From: a virus
Length of the DNA stretch: 64,000 nucleotides
Virus record (IMG/VR): IMGVR_UViG_3300007513_002727
Location: 1 to 64,000 of that record
Strand: one strand, 5' to 3'
Shown here: positions 15,677 to 22,932 of the stretch, piece after piece
Position numbering within the stretch: position 1 is the first letter of the stretch
Layout: every line of letters starts with the position of its first letter
Notes under the pieces: model-generated
The model's input: only the letters and a program-made list of their open reading frames with translations
Told to the model about the DNA's origin: nothing
Databases searched by the model: none
Position numbers and translations under genes: made by a program

Positions 15677-15942
15677 CTAAACTTGCTTTCTAAATTTCCT
15701 AAATGGATATCTACCCAATCTTCTAATTCATCTGCGAACCCTTTATACTCTTCAAAAGTATATCCTAATTCTTCTGCTTTCTTTTTAAATCTATGAGCAA
15801 CTGATTTTGGTCCCATCAAAGCATCGTCACCATTCCATGAACATACACCTTCTGTGAAGTTTCCTAATTCATATTGCTCTATGAAATTATCATAAAGTTC
15901 TTCTAAACTTTGTTTGATTTTTTCTTTAACTATTTCTACCAT
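15673..15942 (-). CDS. hypothetical helical protein (89 aa)
   Basis: Charged helices flank a CSWNGDDALMGPKSVAHRF segment. Its start codon and AGGGAGA ribosome site are embedded in the GRLW tail of the upstream gene, exactly as at 7225. Function unknown. Confidence 0.65.
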   Translation of the reverse strand: MVEIVKEKIKQSLEELYDNFIEQYELGNFTEGVCSWNGDDALMGPKSVAHRFKKKAEELGYTFEEYKGFADELEDWVDIHLGNLESKFR

Positions 15943-16250
15943 AATCTCCCTTGGCTAATCGACATTCCATTTTCATCATAATTCATATATTCGTCCCAAA
16001 ATTCTTCTGTCTCTTTTTCTCTTAACAGATTTGAATGTAATTGGTTCTCTTCATTTATTAAATCTAATGTTCTAAAGTCTGCCAACATATCTTCAAAAGG
16101 TATTTGGTCGTTGCTATTCCATCTAACAACTCCTTCTTTATCAATATAGGCACCTGTGTGACCATTAGTACCATTAAAATTATCTCTAATTTGGTCTTCG
16201 TTGTATCCACTACCGTTTCTATTATTGTATCCTATCATTGAATTTGACAT
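15936..16250 (-). CDS. hypothetical protein with MSI..GRLW tail (104 aa)
   Basis: Gly/Asn-rich N-terminus, helical centre, and the C-terminal tail DENGMSISQGRLW shared with the gene at 7219-7434. The bodies of the two proteins are otherwise different. Function unknown. Confidence 0.65.
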   Translation of the reverse strand: MSNSMIGYNNRNGSGYNEDQIRDNFNGTNGHTGAYIDKEGVVRWNSNDQIPFEDMLADFRTLDLINEENQLHSNLLREKETEEFWDEYMNYDENGMSISQGRLW

Positions 16251-16504
16251 TAGTTTTTCTCCTTACCTGAGTACCAAGGTGATTTATAAGTGTGGTCTCC
16301 GCCAACGGCTTCAACTTCTCTCCAAGGACCTTTGATACTGAAACTATATGGATTGACCATTGCTCCAGGATTTTTAAACATTCTTTCTAAAATTCTTCTG
16401 CATTTAGACAAAGTAAACGGTCCACCATAAATTGTATAATCTTCTAAACCGTCTTCGCCCATTTCCATTTCTGTGATATAAAATTGTTTTCTATTTTTTA
16501 GCAT
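16250..16504 (-). CDS. hypothetical protein (84 aa)
   Basis: Start at MLKNRKQFY, with GGAGTTGAA five bases upstream. First gene after P8. Contains YTIYGGPFTLSKCRRILERM. Not recognised. Confidence 0.65.
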   Translation of the reverse strand: MLKNRKQFYITEMEMGEDGLEDYTIYGGPFTLSKCRRILERMFKNPGAMVNPYSFSIKGPWREVEAVGGDHTYKSPWYSGKEKN

Positions 16505-16527
16505 TTCAACTCCTTCTTTCATACTTC

Positions 16528-16555
16528 AGTATAACATAGGTCTAGTACCCGTCAA
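16528..16555 (-). promoter_or_regulatory. early-type sigma70 promoter P8
   Basis: TTGACG, 16 bp, TATACT on the minus strand; drives 16504 down to 15103. It marks the right end of the minus-strand early arm. Confidence 0.8.
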
Positions 16556-16646
16556 CCTGGTAAAAGAAAATAGGTGAAAATTTTGGTATATATAAAGCCG
16601 AGCAGAAAAGCCAGTAAAATAGCGACTAATTCATCAGATTGAATGG

Positions 16647-16738
16647 CACTAGATATAGTGTTGGTCTTATTTGAAGACACAAGATGTAGTGCCACACGAT
16701 TTCGTACCGGTTGACAAGATCAACTACAAGATATAGTC
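16647..16738. promoter_or_regulatory. cluster of three NrdR-box-like palindromes
   Basis: CACTAGATATAGTG at 16647-16660, CACAAGATGTAGTG at 16678-16691 (31 bp on), and a weaker TACAAGATATAGTC at 16725-16738 (47 bp further). They lie in the 336-bp gene-free stretch 16505-16840 between the divergent early operons. A possible plus-strand promoter (TTGACA at 16711, TATAGT at 16732, 15-bp spacer) runs into the third box. Apart from P8 and the operator unit, I see nothing else in this stretch. Confidence 0.6.
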
Positions 16739-16744
16739 TTATCA

Positions 16745-16809
16745 AGTGTAATTGATGAGCTGTCATTACACTGAAATGATGATGACATATCAGCAATTCA
16801 TGTTATAAT
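16745..16809 (+). promoter_or_regulatory. operator inverted repeat plus promoter, copy 1
   Basis: AGTGTAAT (16745-16752) and ATTACACT (16765-16772) form an 8-bp inverted repeat, followed by ATGACA, 16 bp, TATAAT (16804-16809). The unit is repeated nearly verbatim at 17063-17128. Drives the gene at 16841. Confidence 0.75.
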
Positions 16810-16840
16810 ATATTATAACCAAAAAAAAGGAGTTGAATCA

Positions 16841-17035
16841 ATGCCAATCGTGTCTAAGCAATTTGTAGAGTTCTTAAATGCCCAAGTCAAATATAAGTCG
16901 TACTCTGTTCATCACAAGTATCATCGTCCCGCTTATATCAAATTTAAAACTTATGCTCAAGCCAAATCTTATTGCATAAAGCATAATTTAGATCATAGTA
17001 GTAGTTGGGTTCTAACTACTGTCAATCATTGTTAG
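16841..17035 (+). CDS. small His/Lys/Tyr-rich protein (64 aa)
   Basis: Preceded by AAGGAGTTGAATCA, the same leader style as the minus-strand operons. Contains YSVHHKYHRPAYIKF and AKSYCIKHNLDHSSSW. It has its own strong promoter, so it may be an early effector; function unknown. Confidence 0.7.
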   Translation: MPIVSKQFVEFLNAQVKYKSYSVHHKYHRPAYIKFKTYAQAKSYCIKHNLDHSSSWVLTTVNHC

Positions 17036-17062
17036 TAATCTAAACTATCAAATCTAATTTTC

Positions 17063-17128
17063 AGTGTAATTGATGAGCTATCATTACACTGGAATCATAA
17101 ATGACATATCAGCAATTCATGTTATAAT
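17063..17128 (+). promoter_or_regulatory. operator inverted repeat plus promoter, copy 2
   Basis: AGTGTAAT (17063-17070) and ATTACACT (17083-17090), then ATGACA (17101), 16 bp, TATAAT (17123-17128). About 65 bp are nearly identical to copy 1. Drives the gene at 17151. Confidence 0.75.
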
Positions 17129-17150
17129 ATATTATACAGAAAGGAGTTGA

Positions 17151-17420
17151 ATGAATAAAAATGATAAAATGCTTTATCAAAAAGCATATAAGCAATTAGA
17201 AGCAAGAATCGTATCACATCTGCCATTGACTGACATGAGTCAAGCTCATATTAATACAAATTTGAATTTAAAACACTATCTTCAAACTTGTCAAAGTCAT
17301 ATTAAATATTTTATTAATGATTTGACGAAAGAGCTTAAAAGAGATACTGATCTTTCTAAAGATGATCTTAAAAAAATCGTTAAGCAATTGACGATAGATT
17401 ACATCAATACGATTACATAG
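17151..17420 (+). CDS. helical hypothetical protein (89 aa)
   Basis: Mostly helical and basic (SHIKYFINDLTKELKRDTDL). Leader AAGGAGTTGA before the ATG. Second of two single-gene early transcripts on the plus strand, ending at the hairpin at 17430-17457. Not recognised. Confidence 0.7.
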   Translation: MNKNDKMLYQKAYKQLEARIVSHLPLTDMSQAHINTNLNLKHYLQTCQSHIKYFINDLTKELKRDTDLSKDDLKKIVKQLTIDYINTIT

Positions 17421-17429
17421 AAGCGATAT

Positions 17430-17457
17430 GATAATGGGTCAGCGATGGCCCATTATC
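17430..17457. terminator. hairpin after the plus-strand early gene
   Basis: GATAATGGG (17430-17438) and CCCATTATC (17449-17457), 9-bp perfect stem with a 10-nt loop, between convergent genes. No long T-run follows, so a weak or bidirectional terminator. Confidence 0.6.
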
Positions 17458-17479
17458 TAAATTACCAAATATACCTAAA

Positions 17480-17668
17480 TTACCAAATTGAATCTTCTTT
17501 TGGTTTCTTATCTTTGTCAAATTGTTTTGAGTTTGGTGTGTTGTTGGCCAAGTCGTCTAAAAATTTTTCTTCTTCGATTTGATTTAATCTTCTCTCAACC
17601 GGAAACCTAATCACATTTTTAAATTGAGTAAATTTGATTTGTCTCTTCAACCAATCAATATATTTCAT
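17480..17668 (-). CDS. basic hypothetical protein (62 aa)
   Basis: Charged (KFTQFKNVIRFPVERRLNQIEEEKF), no clear ribosome site. Five bases after the stop of the basic protein at 17674, so it probably shares that transcript. Function unknown. Confidence 0.5.
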   Translation of the reverse strand: MKYIDWLKRQIKFTQFKNVIRFPVERRLNQIEEEKFLDDLANNTPNSKQFDKDKKPKEDSIW

Positions 17669-17673
17669 ATTGA

Positions 17674-18168
17674 TTATTTTGGTTTAACAGTTTTTGATTT
17701 TAATGGTGGACGAGCACCTGTTTTCGTTCCGCCGAGTTTCGGTGCTGAACCTTTTGTTTTTTTAATCTGAACACCTTTTAATCTTTTAGCACCTGCTCCA
17801 GATCTTTTTGTGATACCTAATTTCTTTCCTGCCGTTCTGGCTTTGATTGATCTTCTCTTTCTAATCTTTGCAGACCTTTGCGGGTCAGTTTTTTGAAAAC
17901 AGGTTGATGGTTTGGCAACGATTCTGCCTTTTCTTGGACCGCTCGTACATCTAAAACCTGCCTTTGGAGCACCACCTTTCTTTCTTCTAAAAATTTGGCT
18001 CACTCCTTCTGAAATTGCAGAATGATCTGACATTTCTAAAATATTACCATCAACCATTTCTGGTACTATATCTTGTGTCAACCGAGTTGATTGACCACTA
18101 GATATTGTGGCACTAGATGTAGTGCCTTCTGAATTTTTTGGTACTACGATGAATTCTTTGATCTTCAT
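17674..18168 (-). CDS. very basic protein, possible DNA-binding or core protein (164 aa)
   Basis: From residue about 65 onward it is dominated by Lys, Arg, Gly and Ala (KIRKRRSIKARTAGKKLG), ending KSKTVKPK. It contains FRCTSGPRKGRIV and PSTCF. Its start MKIKEFI resembles that of the divergent gene at 18349 (MKILEVI). A TAAATA box ends 5 nt before the ATG with no ribosome site, so it looks like a late, leaderless gene. Codons 15-36 carry NrdR-like boxes; a shorter form starting at 18036 is possible. Condensing packaged DNA is a guess. Confidence 0.65.
   Translation of the reverse strand: MKIKEFIVVPKNSEGTTSSATISSGQSTRLTQDIVPEMVDGNILEMSDHSAISEGVSQIFRRKKGGAPKAGFRCTSGPRKGRIVAKPSTCFQKTDPQRSAKIRKRRSIKARTAGKKLGITKRSGAGAKRLKGVQIKKTKGSAPKLGGTKTGARPPLKSKTVKPK
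18064..18124. promoter_or_regulatory. cluster of three NrdR-box-like palindromes
   Basis: TACTATATCTTGTG at 18064, CACTAGATATTGTG at 18096 (32 bp on) and CACTAGATGTAGTG at 18111 (15 bp further, 47 bp from the first). The distances 31/32 and 47 also occur in the cluster at 16647-16738. They lie inside the 5' part of the gene at 17674-18168. Confidence 0.55.
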
Positions 18169-18199
18169 ATCGGTATTTACCTAGACAACTCTGGATAGA

Positions 18200-18256
18200 G
18201 AACTGACGAGAACTGACGAGAACTGACGAGAACTAATAGAACTAATAGAACTAAAG
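18200..18256. repeat. short tandem repeats in divergent spacer
   Basis: GAACTGACGA three times (18200-18229), then GAACTAATA twice and GAACTAAAG. It occupies the 180-bp spacer (18169-18348) between divergent genes; otherwise the spacer holds only the two flanking TAAATA boxes. Confidence 0.85.
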
Positions 18257-18348
18257 CAATACGAACTGATAGTAGTAACAATATATTACAGGGTGCTACA
18301 TTTTAACAAGATCAACTTCATTGTTGTAAACGGTTAAATACAAGCACA

Positions 18349-18585
18349 ATGAAGATATTAGAAGTAATAGGAACAAAAGAAAACATAGGACCAGCACCGT
18401 CAGGTGTATGCTCTAAACCTACATCATCTTTACCAGCATCTTGGGTATCTTCTTGTAAGTCACAAGGCAAAAGAAAACGTACCGGGAACCGTGTAGCCAA
18501 GCTAGGTGGTAAGACTAAAAAGGTTGCAGGTAAACGAATCAAAGGTAAGAAATACGGTGGACCTTTGCCAGATTATTCAGAATAA
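18349..18585 (+). CDS. small basic Cys-containing protein (78 aa)
   Basis: N-terminal half has VCSKPTSSLPASWVSSCKSQG with two Cys; C-terminal half is Lys/Gly-rich (TKKVAGKRIKGKKYGG). No ribosome site; GGTTAAATA ends 8 nt before the ATG, suggesting late leaderless or near-leaderless expression. Resembles the divergent basic protein at 17674-18168 in start and composition. Function unknown. Confidence 0.65.
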   Translation: MKILEVIGTKENIGPAPSGVCSKPTSSLPASWVSSCKSQGKRKRTGNRVAKLGGKTKKVAGKRIKGKKYGGPLPDYSE

Positions 18586-18604
18586 CAAGCTAAACCAAAG
18601 ACCT

Positions 18605-18626
18605 AATAGCGAGCCAATAGCGAGCC
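18605..18626. repeat. 11-bp direct repeat
   Basis: AATAGCGAGCC twice in tandem just before the dehydrogenase gene. Short and of unknown role. Confidence 0.8.
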
Positions 18627-18638
18627 ATAACTAGGTAT

Positions 18639-19775
18639 ATGCAAATAGGCTTTATAGGATTAGGTAAATTGGGTATGCCATGTGCAGAAGCAGTTTCAGA
18701 CAAAGGATTTAATGTGCTTGGATATGATATACTGCCTAAAACCAGTACAAAGATAGATATAAAAGATTCAATACAAGAAGTTATAGAACAATCGGATATT
18801 GTATTTGTTGCAACTCCTACTCCACATGAAGAAGGATACGATGGAAGAAATCCTACAAGTCATCTGCCACCTAAAGACTTTAACTATGATTCAGTAAAAG
18901 AAGTTTTAAAAGAATGCAACAAGTATGTTAAGAATGAACAAACACTTACATTAATATCAACAGTACTACCCGGAACAATAAGAAGAGAACTTGCTCCTAT
19001 TGTTACAAATACAAGATTGATTTATAATCCTTATCTAATTGCTATGGGTAGTGTAGGTTGGGATATGATTAATCCTGAAATGATTATTATAGGCACAATG
19101 AAAGGCAACCTCGTTACGGCCAATAGAGCAAAACATCTTTTGCATTTCTACGGAAGGATATGTGATAACAATCCTAGAATAGAATTTGGCACTTGGGAAG
19201 AAGCAGAAGCAATTAAAATATTCTACAACACTTTCATTAGCAACAAACTTGCATTAGTTAATATGATACAAGACGTTGCTGAACGTTTGGGCAACATGGA
19301 TGTTGATATAGTGACCAAAGCACTGGCAAAAAGCACTCAAAGAATTAACAGTCCTGCCTACATGAAAGCAGGTATGGGAGATGGTGGTGCTTGTCATCCG
19401 CGTGATAATATAGCACTTCGTTGGTTAGCAAAAGATATAGGATTAGGATATGACCTATTTCAAAGTATAATGACTGCACGTGAAAAACAAGCAGAAAATA
19501 TGGCAAAAGCAATATTAAAATATGGTAAAAACATATACTTTACATCAGACTCTTACAAACCTAACACAAATTTAATAGATGGATCATACTCTTTACTCGT
19601 ACAATATTACGTTAAAAAACATGGTGGAACACTAGTAAATGGTTTTGATACTCCCGTAGAAGTTATTGTAAGGGTGCATGAAACAAATAATATAACAGCA
19701 GATAATAAAACTGTTATATTTGATCCATGGAGAACATATCCAAAAGCAAATAATGTAGTTTATTATGGTAAATAA
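18639..19775 (+). CDS. UDP-glucose/GDP-mannose 6-dehydrogenase family
   Basis: Oxidises a nucleotide sugar to its uronic acid with NAD+. N-terminal Rossmann motif GFIGLGKLGMP (4-14); central helix IFYNTFISNK with the conserved Asn and Lys; catalytic cysteine 252 in GDGGACHPRDN. At 378 aa it is slightly shorter than the usual 400-430, mostly in the last, UDP-binding domain. No strong ribosome site. Could feed the sugar genes at 59-64 kb or remodel host surface sugars; that link is inference. Confidence 0.88.
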   Translation: MQIGFIGLGKLGMPCAEAVSDKGFNVLGYDILPKTSTKIDIKDSIQEVIEQSDIVFVATPTPHEEGYDGRNPTSHLPPKDFNYDSVKEVLKECNKYVKNEQTLTLISTVLPGTIRRELAPIVTNTRLIYNPYLIAMGSVGWDMINPEMIIIGTMKGNLVTANRAKHLLHFYGRICDNNPRIEFGTWEEAEAIKIFYNTFISNKLALVNMIQDVAERLGNMDVDIVTKALAKSTQRINSPAYMKAGMGDGGACHPRDNIALRWLAKDIGLGYDLFQSIMTAREKQAENMAKAILKYGKNIYFTSDSYKPNTNLIDGSYSLLVQYYVKKHGGTLVNGFDTPVEVIVRVHETNNITADNKTVIFDPWRTYPKANNVVYYGK

Positions 19776-19799
19776 GTACTATTATAGGAGAATTGATAT

Positions 19800-20207
19800 A
19801 TGCCAAATTCAGACAACCAAGATGGGGTATTTAATAAATTAACAAAAGAGATTAAGTACCATCACAATAAACCTGATCCAGCTGATGGGGATCCTGCAAA
19901 TGATTCAGTTGTAACACAATCCTTTGGTGGCAACATAGAAACAGCAAAATCACATTTTTTTCATGCTGATGCTTTAACTAATATGGATACAAATGGTACT
20001 CAACTAGATTATGCTATCACAGCTGATGGCAATGGCATTAAATTTACAATCGCTTTTGGTACTAAGGGTGCTGGAACTGCCGAAGCTGATGATTGGGCGG
20101 CTACATGGACAACTACTAAAGATAGTTTACTAGCGGCTAACAAATATGTAAATGTGAGAGCAGATCAATATTGGAGATCGACTGACGCTACACCTCACTT
20201 ATTTTAA
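19800..20207 (+). CDS. probable small virion protein (135 aa)
   Basis: AGGAGAATTG before the ATG. Gly/Ala/Thr/Asp-rich with repeated beta strands (GIKFTIAFGTKGAGTAEADDW), in the style of the small structural proteins at 31578-34109. Directly upstream of a radical SAM gene, so a candidate substrate; that is only positional. Confidence 0.6.
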   Translation: MPNSDNQDGVFNKLTKEIKYHHNKPDPADGDPANDSVVTQSFGGNIETAKSHFFHADALTNMDTNGTQLDYAITADGNGIKFTIAFGTKGAGTAEADDWAATWTTTKDSLLAANKYVNVRADQYWRSTDATPHLF

Positions 20208-20224
20208 TATAAAAAAGTTTTAAT

Positions 20225-21319
20225 ATGTTAATAGAACAATCAACATATTGTTCTTTATCCACATCTGCTTGGGACGACAGAAACAAAAAGATGTGTTGTT
20301 GGGCAAAATTACCAGAATATAAAAATTATCAAGAAATGCACAATAACAATACTGTCAAACAGTTAGTCGATGATTTACAAAACGGAATAAGAAACCCAAT
20401 ATGTAAAACTTGTTGGGCAATGGAAGACGATGGCATCTTTAGTATGAGACAACAATCGTTACAAAACGAAGGATTACCAAAAACAAACGATTTTTTACAA
20501 CAAGAACTACAAGATAAGAAATTAAAATATCTAATGTTAAATTCTGGAATACAGTGCAACTTCGCTTGTAGGACTTGCGGACCATGGAGTAGTACAGGGC
20601 ATTACAATGAATGGGCAGAGAAAAACGGGAGAGCCTGGAAAACAGACAACGTTGACTTGGAAGGATTATTAAAGCAAGACTTATCTAATGTAAAAAATAT
20701 TGAAGTACTTGGTGGAGAACCTTTTACAAATTTAGATCATTTAAAGGTTATTGACAAGTTAAAGAATTCTCAACCATATTGGTTAACTTATACAACAAAT
20801 GGGTCTGTGAGAATAAGAAAAGAAATATTAGATAAATTTACAAATTTCAAAGCAGTCAACATCTGTTTATCAATTGATGCTATAGGTAAACCTTTTGAAT
20901 ATATTAGAACTTTAGGCAAATGGGATCAAATTGTGAAAAATGTAGCAAATCTACAAGAGCAAATGAAAACATACAAACACCTAAGTATTAACGCACATAT
21001 AACTATTAGTGCTTTAAATGTATTGTATATAAACGAGTCAATCGATTGGCTTGATTCTAAAAATATTCCATTTGACTTTACATATTGTTATAACCCAAAC
21101 GAATATTCAATGAATCTTTTTAATGAAAAACAAAAACGACATATCATTAACTACCTTAAAGATAAAAAGGAAACTGCACCAATAATCAAACACATAGAAA
21201 ACTCGAAGTTTGATGAAGAGTTGTTCGAAAAATTTAAATATGCGGTTTCTTTTACAGAAAAATTTAGAAAACTTTCATTAAAAGATTATCTACCTAAACT
21301 TCACGAACTAGTAATATAA
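20225..21319 (+). CDS. twitch-domain radical SAM protein 1
   Basis: Radical S-adenosylmethionine enzyme of unknown substrate. N-terminal cysteine module: CC at 24-25 and CKTC at 60-63 followed by EDDGIFSMRQQ. Radical SAM cluster C111-x3-C115-x2-C118 (CNFACRTC); GGEP motif in VLGGEPF. 364 aa. Its 3' end overlaps the convergent radical SAM gene by 12 nt. The layout matches the N-terminal-twitch group common in phages. Peptide modification is the usual role of such enzymes. Confidence 0.85.
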   Translation: MLIEQSTYCSLSTSAWDDRNKKMCCWAKLPEYKNYQEMHNNNTVKQLVDDLQNGIRNPICKTCWAMEDDGIFSMRQQSLQNEGLPKTNDFLQQELQDKKLKYLMLNSGIQCNFACRTCGPWSSTGHYNEWAEKNGRAWKTDNVDLEGLLKQDLSNVKNIEVLGGEPFTNLDHLKVIDKLKNSQPYWLTYTTNGSVRIRKEILDKFTNFKAVNICLSIDAIGKPFEYIRTLGKWDQIVKNVANLQEQMKTYKHLSINAHITISALNVLYINESIDWLDSKNIPFDFTYCYNPNEYSMNLFNEKQKRHIINYLKDKKETAPIIKHIENSKFDEELFEKFKYAVSFTEKFRKLSLKDYLPKLHELVI

Positions 21320-22378
21320 TTTAAAATTAGGAATATAATCATCTATGTTTATATTTCTTCTAGTATTAATTGGTTCAAGATAATTTATTGTTTTAGAATA
21401 ATCATAATTTTCTTGTGTGTATAGTGTACTTGTAAGATATTCAAATCCTGAACCTTGTATTTGTTTTTCAAATTCTTTTTTTAAATCCAATGGTGCATTT
21501 AAAATACAAAGTTCTGCAGGTGTATGAACGTGTTGAATATACTGACCAACATATCTTTCCCTTTGCTCAAAGTATTGATACAAGTCATTAAACCATTCAA
21601 TAAAGTCTTTAATATTAAACATTGATAGTATTTGAATTGCTGTATCTATTTTTACTGTAAGGGTAGACAGCTCTGTTAGTGTTTTAATATTTTCTGTTAC
21701 CTTTTCAAAGTTACTTGGATATCTTATATAATCATTTGCTTGTCCATAAGCATCAACACTTACTGAAATGTTCACATTTTTAAAATAAGGTAGATATGAA
21801 TAAAACTTTTCTTGGACATTTGTTAAATTTGTTACAACGTTTAGATGTATGTTCTTTAGAATATTGTTATCTTTTAAAAACTGAAAATAAGTTATATATT
21901 GTTGAATTATTGAAGGCTCTCCTCCTTGTAAAGTTAAGTGTTTGAGATCGTAACTTAACTCACATATTTCATCTAACTCTTTATCTGCAATAGAAGTAAC
22001 ACTATTATTATCAGTAAATCGTCCTAGCTCTTTTGCCCACATTGAACTTCTTGATGGATCACACATGACACATTTCAAATTACAAAAATTAGATAGATCT
22101 AAATCAAGATGTTGTGGTAAATTGTTGTGTTCTAGATCTTTAAATTGTCCATTGTAAAGTTGTCTAAAACTTTGTATACCTTTATCTTCCATTTCATAAC
22201 AAGGAGTACAATCTTTAATTTTAATATTATTAGACAAATTTTGTCTAGCCTTTAATAATTTAGAATGCCATACAGTTTTTGGAGAGTCGTTATATCTTTT
22301 AAAAGAAGCACAGCACAAAGCATGACCTCTTTGTGTGTGTGAAAATTGTGCCCCTATTATACCTTGTTTGCAATACAT
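21308..22378 (-). CDS. twitch-domain radical SAM protein 2
   Basis: Same architecture as protein 1: CC at 22-23, CTPC at 57-60 with MEDKGIQSFRQ, cluster CNLKCVMC at 99-106, GGEP in LQGGEPS. Start at MYCKQG (22378): a TTAAATA box ends 5 nt before this ATG and there is no ribosome site, so a leaderless late message is likely. Convergent with and overlapping protein 1. Confidence 0.85.
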   Translation of the reverse strand: MYCKQGIIGAQFSHTQRGHALCCASFKRYNDSPKTVWHSKLLKARQNLSNNIKIKDCTPCYEMEDKGIQSFRQLYNGQFKDLEHNNLPQHLDLDLSNFCNLKCVMCDPSRSSMWAKELGRFTDNNSVTSIADKELDEICELSYDLKHLTLQGGEPSIIQQYITYFQFLKDNNILKNIHLNVVTNLTNVQEKFYSYLPYFKNVNISVSVDAYGQANDYIRYPSNFEKVTENIKTLTELSTLTVKIDTAIQILSMFNIKDFIEWFNDLYQYFEQRERYVGQYIQHVHTPAELCILNAPLDLKKEFEKQIQGSGFEYLTSTLYTQENYDYSKTINYLEPINTRRNINIDDYIPNFKLYY

Positions 22379-22397
22379 AACAGTATTTAACGGCCAC

Positions 22398-22427
22398 AAA
22401 AAAAGGGCGATATTTCTACCGCCCTTT
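22398..22427 (-). terminator. rho-independent terminator
   Basis: On the minus strand: AAAGGGCG, 10-nt loop, CGCCC then seven T. Ends the gene at 22443-22814; it lies just before the start of the radical SAM gene on the same strand. Confidence 0.85.
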
Positions 22428-22442
22428 AAATTAAAATATTAA

Positions 22443-22814
22443 TTACGCAGAGTAATTAATAACTTTTCTGCCTGATTTTCTTAGCAATGAAATTATATTT
22501 GCTTTCATTGTTAATGCAGATGATTTAGGTGCAACACCTAAAATATTCACAGTAAAGTCTAAACCTTTAGATAACAACTTGTTAGTTGCAGTCTTTCTTG
22601 CAGTATTTTTTACTGCTAGGTTTTTAAACTTAATTTTGCCACCGTTAACTTCTCCATTTACTTTATAGTTAGAAGCCGGTTCTGCAAATACACCAATTTG
22701 CTTTGCTCTAGTTTTAAAGTTTCTAGTGTAAACAACGTATTGTGTTGAGTTTGCCATATGGTTATTTTCCTTTTTAGTATAAGGAAAAAATGTCTTTACT
22801 ATATTGCTAAACAT
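22443..22814 (-). CDS. small basic hypothetical protein (123 aa, or 104 aa)
   Basis: Two plausible starts: 22814 with AAGGAGAAAT upstream, and 22757 (MANSTQYVVYTRNF) with AAAGGAAAA. Basic with beta strands (GGKIKFKNLAVKN) and a C-terminal helix. It has its own sigma70 promoter and its own terminator, so it forms a single-gene unit. Possibly a virion or DNA-binding protein; unknown. Confidence 0.65.
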   Translation of the reverse strand: MFSNIVKTFFPYTKKENNHMANSTQYVVYTRNFKTRAKQIGVFAEPASNYKVNGEVNGGKIKFKNLAVKNTARKTATNKLLSKGLDFTVNILGVAPKSSALTMKANIISLLRKSGRKVINYSA

Positions 22815-22879
22815 ATTTCTCCTTGGTTAATTAAAGTTGCCGGATTTTCAATCTCTGTTATCCTAACAACCATGCCACT

Positions 22880-22908
22880 ATTATAATATAAGTTGTATGA
22901 AATGTCAA
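22880..22908 (-). promoter_or_regulatory. sigma70 promoter
   Basis: TTGACA, 17 bp, TATAAT on the minus strand, 60-65 bp ahead of the gene at 22814. Confidence 0.8.
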
Positions 22909-22932
22909 CCGTATGATGCTGGTAAAGGTAAA

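Noticed and set aside
18200-18256. CRISPR-like array
   Set aside because: Units are only 9-10 bp and directly adjacent, with no spacers and no cas genes.
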